From: Colwellia sp.
GTDB taxonomy: Bacteria; Pseudomonadota; Gammaproteobacteria; Enterobacterales; Alteromonadaceae
Direction: 5' to 3'
NCBI GenBank assembly: GCA_002733765.1
Contig: NVWU01000005.1
Span: 62,247-126,246 of the forward strand
DNA length: 64,000 nt
Below are positions 53,833 through 63,059 of this stretch, piece by piece. Each line of letters starts with the position of its first letter. Position 1 is the stretch's first letter. The position numbers were made by a program, and so were the translations under genes. A model generated the notes under the pieces. It worked only from the letters and a program-made list of their open reading frames with translations. It ran no database searches and had not been told where the DNA came from.

Positions 53833-53966
53833 AATACCAATAAACATGTGGTCATTCTAAATGGCCTAAATTTTCAATAATATTGTTACTTTTAATTACA
53901 CACGCCAGCTTTTACTCAATCAATCGCCTTGCTCTTGAAAATCTATCCTCATTGATAGCTGGTATT
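53833..53966. repeat. Possible short repeat element with AATACCA ends
   Basis: The stretch starts AATACCA (53833-53839) and closes TGGTATT (53960-53966), an inverted pair of 7 bases, 134 bp apart. The inside has no gene. Similar AATACCA ends occur at 46246 and 44770. The remaining bases to 54195 show no further feature apart from the probable promoter of the next gene. Confidence 0.4.
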
Positions 53967-54195
53967 CCACCTAGATAAAAAAGAGTCTTTTGATAATAGG
54001 TGTAGCCAATGAATTATTCAGCCAGAATGCAGGCTTTGTTCCTTAGTGCTATTTCTACTTTACCAAAATCTTAAATATAAATAGATAGCAAGAAATTTAA
54101 CATTTAAGTCTACACCCTTTCTATGCAGACACCCATATGGGTTAGCACCAAATTAAATTGAGACAACAACATATAGTCATTCATAATTAAGTTTT

Positions 54196-54915
54196 ATGCT
54201 AAAAAAATTAGTTCTCATGGTACTATATCGAAAAATCACCTTGAACACTATTAAGATACCTATGACTACCATCAAAGAAGAACCTCAAGAGTTACAACCT
54301 ACCATTCTTTCCTATGTAAAAGACCTTCCCAACTTGTGTTCACTTGCAGGGTTAGCGTGCACCATATCAGCTATTTACTTCAGTATTTTAGGTGTTTATT
54401 ACGCAGCAATGATTGGCATGGTATGGGCGGTTGCTTTTGACTGGGCCGATGGCCTTATTGCACGAAGAATGAAAGGTAGAACAGGAGCCGATAGTACATT
54501 CGGCGGACAACTTGATGTATTAATCGACATTGTGAGCTACGGTGTCACTCCCGCCATTCTTCTGTTGAGTTACGGAAAATTCGAACCTATCTATCTTGTA
54601 GGCGCATTTATTATGGTTGCTGCCAGTGCAATACGACTGAGTTATTTCAGCACATACGGTCTTGCTGGCGGAACAAAGTACACTGGGCTAGCACTTGATA
54701 ACAATTCGTTAATACTTGTGCTCATATTTTTATTGGAAGCTTTTGTTAGTGAAGGCACCTTTTCAGCCGTTCTGTATGTCAGTGGTGTAGGGCTTGCGGT
54801 CTTAAATGTTTCACAAATAAAAACACCAAAACTTTCTGGAAACCCCAATAATGTTTATATTCTTGCTGTTTATACGCTGGTAATTACTGGCATTTATGGC
54901 TTTAAACTTATTTAG
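54196..54915 (+). CDS. CDP-alcohol phosphatidyltransferase
   Basis: A 239-residue membrane enzyme (about six helices) that transfers a phosphate-linked group from a CDP-alcohol to an acceptor alcohol. The catalytic motif starts DWADGLIARR and closes GGQLDVLIDI; the D-x2-D-G-x2-A-R part is complete and the last G-x3-D-x3-D is present, but the linker between the halves is longer than usual. Helices follow the motif. It is similar to phosphatidylserine synthase-type enzymes. The start is uncertain (ATG at 54196, 54217 or 54262). It is paired with the cytidylyltransferase below and interrupts the otherwise fkpA-slyX-yheV-yheS order. Confidence 0.82.
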   Translation: MLKKLVLMVLYRKITLNTIKIPMTTIKEEPQELQPTILSYVKDLPNLCSLAGLACTISAIYFSILGVYYAAMIGMVWAVAFDWADGLIARRMKGRTGADSTFGGQLDVLIDIVSYGVTPAILLLSYGKFEPIYLVGAFIMVAASAIRLSYFSTYGLAGGTKYTGLALDNNSLILVLIFLLEAFVSEGTFSAVLYVSGVGLAVLNVSQIKTPKLSGNPNNVYILAVYTLVITGIYGFKLI

Positions 54916-54971
54916 AGCATACTAACATTAGAAAATTAATAATTATTTTTAACTAGGAGTTAAAGGTCATA

Positions 54972-55415
54972 GTGATTGTATATACAGTAGGAACTTTTGA
55001 TTTATTACATGTGGGTCACCTCGCTTTGTTGGAATATTGCAAAACCTTAGGGGATGTTGTTGCCGTTGGTGTTGCCGCCGACAGCGTGGTCAATTCTTAC
55101 AAGCCTCATGTGCCTGTTATTCCACTTGAGCAAAGAATGGAAATGCTCAGAGCCTTAAAGTGTGTTGATATAGTTATCCCTTACCATGAACTTGAATATG
55201 TCTCTGGTTGCAAAGAAGTGAAGGCAGACATATTTGTGATAGGAGAAGACTGGGGCAACAAAAAACATAATACAGATGTGGAAGAGTATTTGAAAGCTGA
55301 GGGGAAAAAGATCCTTCAAGTTAGCTATAATCCGCTAACATCTTCCTCAAAAATAAAGCAAAATGTCATTGCGCAAGTGCACAGAGGAAAGTTTTTAGCA
55401 CAAGAAATTGAGTAG
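54972..55415 (+). CDS. Cytidylyltransferase, glycerol-3-phosphate type
   Basis: A 147-residue nucleotidyltransferase that joins CTP to a phosphorylated alcohol. The HxGH motif is in GTFDLLHVGHLALLEY and the second motif in NPLTSSSKIKQ (usually ISTTxIKx). The size and the KPHVPVIPLEQRMEML segment are those of TagD (glycerol-3-phosphate cytidylyltransferase). The start is GTG; AGGAG and AAAGG lie upstream. It follows the CDP-alcohol transferase by 56 bases, so the pair should make and use one CDP-alcohol. A short hairpin comes after the stop. Confidence 0.87.
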   Translation: MIVYTVGTFDLLHVGHLALLEYCKTLGDVVAVGVAADSVVNSYKPHVPVIPLEQRMEMLRALKCVDIVIPYHELEYVSGCKEVKADIFVIGEDWGNKKHNTDVEEYLKAEGKKILQVSYNPLTSSSKIKQNVIAQVHRGKFLAQEIE

Positions 55416-55427
55416 CATATAACGAAT

Positions 55428-55460
55428 AAGGAGATATATGTGCAGCCATAACATCTCCTT
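55428..55460 (+). terminator. Hairpin after the cytidylyltransferase gene
   Basis: An 8-bp stem AAGGAGAT/ATCTCCTT (55428-55435 with 55453-55460) with a 17-base loop and a following TTTTAT. It starts 13 bases after the stop and probably ends the two-gene unit. Confidence 0.6.
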
Positions 55461-55488
55461 TTATAGCATAATTCATCTTTCAAATCAG

Positions 55489-55763
55489 CTACCCTATACA
55501 CATGATGATTTGGGGTTCAAATCGCTCAATCTCTTCATGCACTAATAAATTTTCCGTCACTGGTTTACTATGCTCTAATAGTCCCAGTAGCTCACAGATA
55601 ATCCCACAAATTTCCGTTTTTTTTGGTGCTCAACCTGCTTGATGAGAGAAACGATCGCCAATAACATATCGCGTTATAAGGGCTTTCATTATACAGTTCA
55701 CTAAACCAATAAAATGCAGCTGCTGCTGTGGTCCGTCCCGCTTCACGAGTTCAGCTGAAAACA
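55489..55763 (-). pseudogene. Decayed coding remnant, family not recognised
   Basis: One minus-strand frame reads FSAELVKRDGPQQQLHF and goes on to FSHQAG, then an in-frame stop, then KKTEICGIICELLGLLEH and a stop at 55489-55491. The residue choice looks like former coding sequence with a nonsense change and no start. The family is not identified. It may be the trace of a mobile gene in the region where the CDP-alcohol pair is inserted. No ribosome binding site or start codon fits. Confidence 0.3.
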
Positions 55764-55883
55764 CTAATTAACTTCCCAAGATAAAATGCTAACGCTAATT
55801 CATTGGTGGCTTTGCCACTGTCAGGTTAGCATTAAGTCTATAGAGCTCTAGGGTCTATTCAAGTTTGAGCTAGTACAAAATAG

Positions 55884-56087
55884 TTACGGTTTAAACACCC
55901 CAATAACTTGCTCATGTTGACGTACCACTTTCTGAACTTGAGGTTCACTTTGTGTCATTTGTTCGCCACAATTAACACAGGTAGCTTTCTCTACACCATC
56001 TTCTTTGGTTAAGGCCATCGTATCTTGCGCCTTACATTTAGGACAAACAGCACCCGCGATAAATCTTTTTTTAATCTTATTTTTCAC
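55884..56087 (-). CDS. yheV: YheV-like zinc-ribbon protein
   Basis: A 67-residue cytosolic protein with two CxxC knuckles, CPKCKAQD and CVNCGEQM, which bind one zinc. Its family (YheV) has unknown function and is found beside slyX or kefB in enterobacteria, so its place here fits the E. coli order. It is divergent from yheS with 111 bases between. The start ATG lies at 56087; no strong ribosome binding site is visible. Confidence 0.9.
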   Translation of the reverse strand: MKNKIKKRFIAGAVCPKCKAQDTMALTKEDGVEKATCVNCGEQMTQSEPQVQKVVRQHEQVIGVFKP

Positions 56088-56198
56088 AACAATGGTCTCA
56101 AAAGGGAAAATAAATACTATTTAGACTATTTTACCTTGAACTACCCCCTAAGGAAAAGCGACAATAGTCTCGAATTAACTTATTTTTAGGATACTTTC

Positions 56199-58103
56199 TT
56201 GATCACTGCAACCGATTTAAGCTTAGATAGAGGCGCAAAAAACCTTATCAACGCGTCAAGCTTCACTATTCACCCCAACCATAAAGTAGGTTTAGTGGGC
56301 AGTAATGGTTGTGGCAAGTCATCTCTTTTTGCCGCTTTATTAGGAGAGCTATCTCCTGATGCAGGTAACTTGAGTATGCCAAGTACTTGGGAAATATCGA
56401 CCGTTAAACAAGAAACACCGTCGCTTGGACAATCTGCGCTTGATTATGTGATGGACGGTGACAAAGAATTTCGTCAGCTAGAACAACAATTAGAACAAGC
56501 TCGAACCAATGACGATGGTAATTTAGAAGCAACATTAATTAATAAAATAGACACTATTCATGGTTACAGCTTACCTGCTCGGGCTGGTGAACTGCTGCAC
56601 GGCTTAGGTTTTTTACAAAATCAATTATCCAACCCAGTAAAAGACTTTTCAGGTGGTTGGCGCATGCGCTTAAACTTGGCGCAAGCCTTAATAAGCCGTG
56701 CTGATTTACTACTGCTAGATGAACCCACCAACCATTTGGATTTAGATGCGGTTATTTGGCTGCAACGTTGGCTGAAGCGTTTTACGGGTACCTTAGTGCT
56801 TATTTCTCATGACCGAGACTTTCTTGATACCGTTATTGGTCAAATTTTGCATATTGAACATAAACGCGCCAAACTTTATAACGGTAATTACACCGCCTTT
56901 GAGCGACAACGACGTGAACATTTAGCACAACAAGATGCGCAATATCAAAAACAACAAAAAGAAGCCGCTCATTTAACCGCTTTTGTTGACCGTTTTAGGG
57001 CAAAAGCCAGTAAAGCCAAGCAAGCACAAAGTCGCTTAAAACGCTTAGAAAAATTACCCGACTTAGCACCTGCTCATGTTGATAGCCAATTTACCTTTAG
57101 CTTTGAGCAACCAGAAAGCCTGCCTTATCCTTTATTATCGTTGACAGAAAGTCAGTGTGGTTATAACACTGAAACCATTATTCTTAATGACGTAGGCTTA
57201 ACCTTAGTACCCGGCAGTCGCATTGGCCTATTAGGGCGAAATGGTGCAGGCAAATCTACCTTGATCAAGTCGTTGGCCGGTGAAATAGCACTGCTAAATG
57301 GCGAGCGTTATTGTGCTCAAGAATTAAAAATAGGGTATTTTTCACAACACCAACTAGAACAACTACATAGCGGTTCCAGCCCTGTTGATCATATTATTCG
57401 TGCTAAGCCTACTTTAGGCGAACCACAAGCACGAAGCTTTTTAGGTAAGTTTGGCTTTAGCGGAGATCAAGCATTAGAGTCAGTTAATACCATGTCTGGA
57501 GGTGAAAAAGCTCGCTTAGTATTAGCATTGATTGTGTTAGAAAAACCACAACTATTACTCCTTGATGAGCCAACCAACCATTTAGACTTAGAAATGCGCC
57601 AAGCTTTAGTGATGGCACTGCAAGATTTCGGCGGCGCTATTATCTTAATTGCCCATGACAGGTTTTTACTAGAATCTTGTGTGGATGAATTCTACCTAGT
57701 CGCTAACGGCCAAGTCAGTGACTTTAGTGGCGATATTGATGATTATCAGCAATGGCTTAATGACGATAAAAAACAAGCGTTCAATAACAATAAAAACAGT
57801 GGCAGCACGACAGAAAAAGGCATAGATAAAAAACAGTTACGTCAGCAACAAGCTGAACTACGAAAAAAATCTGCGCCACTGCGTAAAGAAGCTGACAAAC
57901 TAGAGAAAAAGATCAATCAATGGCAAGCAGAGTTAACACAAGTTGAAGCATTACTTAGTGACAGTGATATTTACCAAGCAGAACGTAAAAGTGAACTAAC
58001 CATACAATTAAAGCTACAAGCGAATTTAAAGGGCAAAGTAGAAGAAAATGAAATGTTATGGTTAGAGTTAGCTGAAGAAATTGAAAATATCCAAGCATCA
58101 TAA
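56199..58103 (+). CDS. yheS: ABC-F family ATPase YheS
   Basis: A 634-residue soluble ATPase with two nucleotide-binding domains and no membrane part. Walker A motifs are GSNGCGKSS and GRNGAGKST, the signatures are FSGGWRMRLNLAQ and MSGGEKARLVLAL, the Walker B sequences both read LLLLDEPTNHLD. The linker between them and the basic, helical C-terminal tail (about 535-630) are typical of YheS. ABC-F proteins act on ribosomes. The start is TTG at 56199 with AGGA 7 bases before; no ATG lies near enough. Confidence 0.95.
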   Translation: MITATDLSLDRGAKNLINASSFTIHPNHKVGLVGSNGCGKSSLFAALLGELSPDAGNLSMPSTWEISTVKQETPSLGQSALDYVMDGDKEFRQLEQQLEQARTNDDGNLEATLINKIDTIHGYSLPARAGELLHGLGFLQNQLSNPVKDFSGGWRMRLNLAQALISRADLLLLDEPTNHLDLDAVIWLQRWLKRFTGTLVLISHDRDFLDTVIGQILHIEHKRAKLYNGNYTAFERQRREHLAQQDAQYQKQQKEAAHLTAFVDRFRAKASKAKQAQSRLKRLEKLPDLAPAHVDSQFTFSFEQPESLPYPLLSLTESQCGYNTETIILNDVGLTLVPGSRIGLLGRNGAGKSTLIKSLAGEIALLNGERYCAQELKIGYFSQHQLEQLHSGSSPVDHIIRAKPTLGEPQARSFLGKFGFSGDQALESVNTMSGGEKARLVLALIVLEKPQLLLLDEPTNHLDLEMRQALVMALQDFGGAIILIAHDRFLLESCVDEFYLVANGQVSDFSGDIDDYQQWLNDDKKQAFNNNKNSGSTTEKGIDKKQLRQQQAELRKKSAPLRKEADKLEKKINQWQAELTQVEALLSDSDIYQAERKSELTIQLKLQANLKGKVEENEMLWLELAEEIENIQAS

Positions 58104-58152
58104 ACTTTAATTTTAAGCTACGCTTTAGTTAATAGGCACATTCATCAACCCT

Positions 58153-58275
58153 TATACCCGCTCCACTTGAAGTTGCAGGCTCTAGCTGGAATTATAAATG
58201 CCTTTAGGCAAGGCATTGATTGAGAGAATAATTATTCTATTGTCGAAATCAATAACGTAGCATAAAGCGGGTATA
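58153..58275. mobile_element. MITE-like element, short copy, 123 bp
   Basis: Ten-base inverted ends, TATACCCGCT at 58153-58162 and AGCGGGTATA at 58266-58275, flank a stretch without coding frame. The first 60 bases follow the left half of the element at 52323 closely (AGCTGGAATT, CTTTAGGCAA). It lies 25 bases before the start of the Sel1 gene and 50 after the yheS stop. Confidence 0.75.
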
Positions 58276-58300
58276 TATATTAAAACTAACAGAGAAAACT

Positions 58301-59041
58301 ATGCCAACTAAAATAGCATCATTATTTTTTTTATTACTGAGCGGCTTTTCCACATTGAGCCAAGGTAACGATCTAGAGCTTGGTATTTACGAGTTGAATC
58401 GTGGTGAATTTCATGCCGCTATTGAACAATTCCGCCCTTTAGTAGTAGAAGGCTACGCACCAGCCCAGTATCAAATGGCTATCGTTTATCAGCATGGTTA
58501 CGGAGTGGCTAAAAATGGCATGAAAGCGCTAACGTTATTTGAACTGGCAGCGAAGCAAAATTATTCTGATGCTCAATTTGAATTAGCATTAATTTATAGT
58601 GAAGGAAAGTTAGTACCACAGGATTTAAAAAAAGCTTACGAGTTAACACATAAAGCTGCTAAAAAAGGTCTCGCAAGTGCTCAATTCAATTTAGCTGTAA
58701 TGTTTGCTAATGGCACTGGCGTGAAGCAGGACGATTTTAAGGCATCTCGGTGGTATCAACGTGCTGCTGACCAAAACTATGCATTAGCACAGTACAACTT
58801 AGCCTTATTATACAGCGAGGGTAAAGGCGTAGAAAAAAGTACGGAAATGTCACTTGTATGGAACACTATCGCTTCTTGGAATGGTTACCCTCACGCCAAC
58901 CAAAGCCGCTTATTAGATGAACGACAACTATCAAAAGCAAAAAAATATAGTGCTATCGAAAAAGCCAATCAAATTTACAAAAAAATCACAAGCCAGGTCA
59001 AATTAAAAGCTGAAATAGCGCAAAAAAGCGACTTATATTGA
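58301..59041 (+). CDS. Sel1-repeat periplasmic protein
   Basis: A 246-residue protein with signal peptide (1-22) and four to five Sel1-like helical repeats (AQYQMAIVYQHGYGVAKN, AQFELALIYSEGKLVPQD, AQFNLAVMFANGTGVKQD, AQYNLALLYSEGKGVEKS), each with the A-x-x-x-L/M-G/N pattern. Sel1 proteins act as adaptors in signalling or envelope stress. It has its own upstream region, including the small repeat element. No lipobox was seen. It precedes a tiny membrane-protein gene. Confidence 0.87.
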   Translation: MPTKIASLFFLLLSGFSTLSQGNDLELGIYELNRGEFHAAIEQFRPLVVEGYAPAQYQMAIVYQHGYGVAKNGMKALTLFELAAKQNYSDAQFELALIYSEGKLVPQDLKKAYELTHKAAKKGLASAQFNLAVMFANGTGVKQDDFKASRWYQRAADQNYALAQYNLALLYSEGKGVEKSTEMSLVWNTIASWNGYPHANQSRLLDERQLSKAKKYSAIEKANQIYKKITSQVKLKAEIAQKSDLY

Positions 59042-59109
59042 TCTAAATCACATACTAATTGATTTCAACTTCTTATAATATTAGCAATACAAAATATAAG
59101 GAGCTTCCC

Positions 59110-59241
59110 ATGGATTTGTTTAAAATGTTAACCAATGATCCCGTTGTTATGTTTGCCTTTGGTGGCATGGTCGTTATGCTAGGCATATGTGCATTTTATG
59201 TCTATTATTTTCTTAAAAATATCAACGAAGATAAAAAGTAA
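59110..59241 (+). CDS. DUF3149 small membrane protein
   Basis: A 43-residue protein with one membrane helix (about 12-35, PVVMFAFGGMVVMLGICAFY). The start MDLFKMLTNDPVVM and the basic tail match DUF3149, a family of unknown function. The ATG at 59110 has AAGGAG before it. It lies 69 bases after the Sel1 gene and may be co-transcribed. Confidence 0.75.
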   Translation: MDLFKMLTNDPVVMFAFGGMVVMLGICAFYVYYFLKNINEDKK

Positions 59242-59571
59242 TCAAAAACACTACTTTTTTTAGCCCGTGTCAATGCCTTTGCTATACTAAACGTTATGGT
59301 TAATCACCGAAGTAACATAGTAGATGCAAAGGTCACATTTTATTATTTTTCAATAAAATAAAGCACCTCAACAGTTACTATAATTGCACCACGCATAAAG
59401 TAAACGGTGAGAAAACAGAATAAATACTCAATCACATCAAATACAACCAGAAAAGTTCAATAACGATTTCGTCCTTTATAGCTATACTCCGCTCATTTAC
59501 TCAATACTAACCTTACATAAAAAACAAACAATACATTGTAACTTGGGTTAGAATAAGTTTAAATACAAAAC
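59242..59571. other. Intergenic region before the aldehyde dehydrogenase gene
   Basis: About 330 bases without a gene. Some short frames occur but none has a ribosome binding site. The promoter of the aldehyde dehydrogenase gene and an operator (59572-59589) lie at its right end. Confidence 0.4.
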
Positions 59572-59589
59572 AGACTAACCAGTCAGTCT
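59572..59589. promoter_or_regulatory. Candidate TetR operator
   Basis: The 18-base site AGACTAACCAGTCAGTCT is almost perfectly palindromic (seven of eight pairs around a CA centre). It lies about 85 bases before the aldehyde dehydrogenase start. The TetR-type gene downstream (61264) is the natural candidate to bind it. No second copy was found before the TetR gene itself. Confidence 0.5.
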
Positions 59590-59673
59590 ATTATTTCAAT
59601 GGTTGCTGGGTCTATTAAAGAAACAGGTCTAAACTTGAATAAGCACTAAGCCATTTGATTGATGGAGTTATCA

Positions 59674-61101
59674 ATGAATATGTCAGAAAAAACAAATACC
59701 GAGCTTCACGAATTATCAACCATACTAACAGCCCAAAAACAGGCATACTGCTGTGCTCCTAACCCTTCAACAAAAGAGCGAATGGTAAAATTATCTGCAT
59801 TAAAAAATGCGTTGCTTTCTTATCAAGACCGCTTAGTCAATGCACTTAATCAAGATTATGGACAACGTCCCAAACAAGATAGTTTAATAGCCGATATCAT
59901 GCCTTGTATCGTCAACATTAATTACACCATTAAGCGTCTTAATAAATGGATGAAACCTCAACGCCGTCATGCTGGGCTATTATTAGCGCCAGCTAAAGTT
60001 GAAGTACATTACCAACCTTTAGGCGTAATAGGCATTATGGTACCGTGGAATTTTCCTGTAATGTTATCTATTGGCCCTTTAATCACAGCATTAGCTGCTG
60101 GCAACAGAGCCATGATTAAGTTGTCAGAGTTTACCCCCTGTACCAACCAAATTATTAAAGAAATGCTAAGCAGTATTTTTACAAAAGAGACCGTTGCCTG
60201 CATTGAAGGTGAAGCCGATATCGCAGCAAGATTTTCTGCATTAGCCTTTGATCACTTAATTTTTACCGGATCCACCACGGTTGGCCGTCATGTTATGCGA
60301 GCGGCAGCTGATAACCTTACCCCGGTCACTTTAGAGCTTGGTGGCAAGTCTCCGGTTATTATTGCTCCTGACATGCCCATAGATACTGCAGTAGAGCGCT
60401 TAATTTTTGGTAAATGTTTAAATGCCGGACAAATATGTGTCGCACCCGATTACATACTTTGCCCAAAAGATAAGGTCGAAGCCTTTATCAATAGCTATCA
60501 AAAACAATTTCAAAAGATGTATGGCGATAATCATAAAAGTACAGATTATGCCCATATTATTAATTCAACTCAGCACAGTAGATTACTTGCTTGGTTAGAT
60601 GACGCAATCAGTAAAGGGGCAAAGGTAGTTTCTGCTAATGGACAAGAGATTGAGCGAAATTCACGTGAACTTGCCACGCAATTAGTCACTGAAACCACCG
60701 ATGACATGCTAATAATGCAACAAGAGATTTTTGGCCCAATTCTGCCCATTATTAGCTATGAAGATATTTCTGAAACGATTGATTATATTAATCGGCGCCC
60801 TAGACCGCTAGCGCTTTATATTATGAGTTTTGATAACGATACCCAGCAACAATTGCTGAGTCAAACTCACTCTGGTGGTGTTTGTATTAATGAAACAATT
60901 TTTCATGTCGCTGCCGATGATGCGCCTTTTGGCGGTATAGGAGACTCTGGCATGGGGCAATATCATGGTAAGGAAGGTTTTTTAACCTTTTCTAAAGCAA
61001 AAACAGTGCTATCTCGAGGCAAGTTAAATATAGGAAAGTTGATACACCCTCCATATGGGGGTTGGGTACAAAGGTTAATGTTGAAGTTTTTCTTACGATA
61101 A
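59674..61101 (+). CDS. Coniferyl-type aldehyde dehydrogenase
   Basis: A 475-residue NAD(P)-dependent aldehyde dehydrogenase. The catalytic cysteine lies in NAGQICVAPDYIL, the general base in VTLELGGKSPVII, and the nucleotide loop is FTGSTTVGRHVM. The profile, with LLLAPAKVEVHYQPLGVIGI-like entry and KFFLR end, fits the coniferyl aldehyde dehydrogenase group, which oxidises aromatic and long-chain aldehydes. The start at 59674 has GGAG 6 bases before; an in-frame TTG precedes it but is less likely. The TetR regulator follows after about 160 bases. Confidence 0.9.
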   Translation: MNMSEKTNTELHELSTILTAQKQAYCCAPNPSTKERMVKLSALKNALLSYQDRLVNALNQDYGQRPKQDSLIADIMPCIVNINYTIKRLNKWMKPQRRHAGLLLAPAKVEVHYQPLGVIGIMVPWNFPVMLSIGPLITALAAGNRAMIKLSEFTPCTNQIIKEMLSSIFTKETVACIEGEADIAARFSALAFDHLIFTGSTTVGRHVMRAAADNLTPVTLELGGKSPVIIAPDMPIDTAVERLIFGKCLNAGQICVAPDYILCPKDKVEAFINSYQKQFQKMYGDNHKSTDYAHIINSTQHSRLLAWLDDAISKGAKVVSANGQEIERNSRELATQLVTETTDDMLIMQQEIFGPILPIISYEDISETIDYINRRPRPLALYIMSFDNDTQQQLLSQTHSGGVCINETIFHVAADDAPFGGIGDSGMGQYHGKEGFLTFSKAKTVLSRGKLNIGKLIHPPYGGWVQRLMLKFFLR

Positions 61102-61263
61102 TAGAAAACTATTAACGCTAAATGATACGATAACCTTGTCATTTCAGCGTGATATAATGGCATTATTTTCCACTTGAATAATGCTAACACTTAACGTAAA
61201 TGGTACCCGTTTATTATTGTTCAATTAACAAAGATATAACCCATATAAAGAGTAAGCGCATCT

Positions 61264-61851
61264 ATGCCGATACATTCAAATCAGCCTAAAAATAAAAAGC
61301 AACAACTCTTAGATGCCGCATTAACCTTATTTGTAAATCAAGGCATTTATGCAACATCCACTGCCTCTATTGCTAAAACAGCAGGCGTTGCCACCGGAAC
61401 TCTTTTTCATCATTTTCCTTCAAAAGAAGTACTAGTACTTGAGCTTTATAAAAAAATAAAACAAGACTTTGTACTGCAAATCGCCCCATTCAAACTAGAG
61501 GTTACTCAATTAGAACAGCAAACCAAAGTGATTTGGCAACAAGCTATTGATTGGGCTTTAGCTAATGCTGACCAACAGAATTTTTGCTTATTGGTAATGC
61601 AATACCAACCTCTTTCGGCTCAAACTAAAGCTCAAATATTTGCTGATGAATTCAGCTTTTTAAAAGAAATAATACTCTTTGGGCAACAACATCAACTTAT
61701 CGCTAATTATCCAATTGAGCTTATGTTAGAAAGTGCTCATGGCCAATTTCTTACCAGTAGTCAGTTTTTCATTAACAACACTGAACTCGCTCAAGAGGCT
61801 AAATATAGCGAAGCAGCATTTAAGCTATTTTGGAAATCATTCACAAATTAA
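61264..61851 (+). CDS. TetR-family transcription regulator
   Basis: A 195-residue repressor with N-terminal HTH (about 15-60; QGIYATSTASIAKTAGVATG and LFHHFPSKEVLVLELY) and a helical ligand domain without recognised class. It follows the aldehyde dehydrogenase and could control that gene through the palindrome at 59572. The ligand is likely an aldehyde or fatty-acid-like compound, but this is inference. Confidence 0.88.
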   Translation: MPIHSNQPKNKKQQLLDAALTLFVNQGIYATSTASIAKTAGVATGTLFHHFPSKEVLVLELYKKIKQDFVLQIAPFKLEVTQLEQQTKVIWQQAIDWALANADQQNFCLLVMQYQPLSAQTKAQIFADEFSFLKEIILFGQQHQLIANYPIELMLESAHGQFLTSSQFFINNTELAQEAKYSEAAFKLFWKSFTN

Positions 61852-61961
61852 CTAAGCACAATCAAACACAGGCCAAGCTTATGACTACCGATATTGGTTA
61901 ACACCGCGTGTACTTGATTTTTTTAACTAAATATTTAATGAAAGAAAATGAGAAATAACAG

Positions 61962-62198
61962 ATGATAATTCCATTAGAACAAATTGACGAAGAGACCCTA
62001 ACAGCCATCATTGAAGATTTTATTTTACGCGAAGGAACCGACTACGGCGTAATTGATACGAGTAAAGCAGATAAGGTTGCCCAAGTGAAATTGCAGTTGC
62101 AACAAGGCAGCGCAGTAATAGTATATTCAGAGCTTCATGAAAGCGTTAATATTTTACCACGAGAGCAATTCAATGACGAAAATAAAACTCAGCATTAA
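61962..62198 (+). CDS. yheU: YheU family protein (UPF0270)
   Basis: A 78-residue protein of the YheU family: IPLEQIDEETLTAIIEDFIL, REGTDYG, then KVAQVKLQLQQGSAVIVYSE. The role is unknown. In E. coli it lies beside yheS and yheT, so this too follows the ancestral order, split by inserted genes. It converges with cysQ. Confidence 0.93.
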   Translation: MIIPLEQIDEETLTAIIEDFILREGTDYGVIDTSKADKVAQVKLQLQQGSAVIVYSELHESVNILPREQFNDENKTQH

Positions 62199-62208
62199 TA
62201 AACCTGAA

Positions 62209-63057
62209 TTAATAAACCTTTCGATGTGGTTTAATAATATCCTGCCAAGGAATGCTTTGATTACCTAAACTAAGAAAATCGGGGTTAAGTAAACTTTCTC
62301 TTTTATTATAAGTCATCGGGTTAAATTCACTGTTTATAATGCTGCCACCAGCTTGTTCTAATATACATTGGCTAGCCCCAGTATCCCATTCACCGGTAAC
62401 ACCAACACGTAAATAGCAATCAGCGCCACCTTCGGCAATTAAACAGTTTTTGAGCGAACAACTACCAAGAGCAACATAGTCAAAATCGTATTCGTCATTT
62501 AAGTATTGCCCCATTAAATCAAGTTGTTGCCGCCTACTAATAGCAACTTTAACACGACGCTTTTCATGATACTCAGCGACATGAATTTGATAGCTCGATT
62601 GGCTTTTTTCTTGTTTACTGCTGTCTAATACATTACATTCTTTAAAAGCACCTAAGTGCGTTTGAGCATAATAGGTTAAGTGGTGATCAGGCGCATGAAT
62701 AACACCAATACTTGGCCAACCATTTTCAATTAAAGCAATATTGACAGCGAAATCACCACTACCAATAATAAATTCACCCGTGCCATCAATAGGGTCGAGT
62801 AACCAATATTTAGACCAATTTTTACGTTCTGCTAAAGGTACTGTACCAACTTCTTCAGAGATAATAGGAATATCCGGCGTTAGTGTTCTCAGTTGATCCA
62901 TCAAAATATCATTGGCGGCAATGTCAGCACTCGTTACTGGGCTTTCATCTTCTTTTAGCTGTGCAGTGAAGCTCTTATCTCGGTAATATTTCATCACCTC
63001 AACACCTGCTTTTTTAGCGCCATCAAGGGCAATATTTAATAACCGTTCATTACTCAT
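62209..63057 (-). CDS. cysQ: 3'(2'),5'-bisphosphate nucleotidase
   Basis: A 282-residue inositol-monophosphatase-like magnesium enzyme that turns 3'-phosphoadenosine 5'-phosphate into AMP. Metal motifs are IISEEVG, LLDPIDGTGEFI and GEWDTGASQCILEQAGG. The length is longer than E. coli CysQ (246), with some insertion after residue 140. Its start is 2 bases after the nudE stop, so both are translated from one transcript. Confidence 0.92.
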   Translation of the reverse strand: MSNERLLNIALDGAKKAGVEVMKYYRDKSFTAQLKEDESPVTSADIAANDILMDQLRTLTPDIPIISEEVGTVPLAERKNWSKYWLLDPIDGTGEFIIGSGDFAVNIALIENGWPSIGVIHAPDHHLTYYAQTHLGAFKECNVLDSSKQEKSQSSYQIHVAEYHEKRRVKVAISRRQQLDLMGQYLNDEYDFDYVALGSCSLKNCLIAEGGADCYLRVGVTGEWDTGASQCILEQAGGSIINSEFNPMTYNKRESLLNPDFLSLGNQSIPWQDIIKPHRKVY

Positions 63058-63059
63058 AT

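Noticed and set aside
55489-55763. The minus-strand frame as a functional gene
   Set aside because: It has an in-frame stop, no start codon and no ribosome binding site. Listed as a remnant only.
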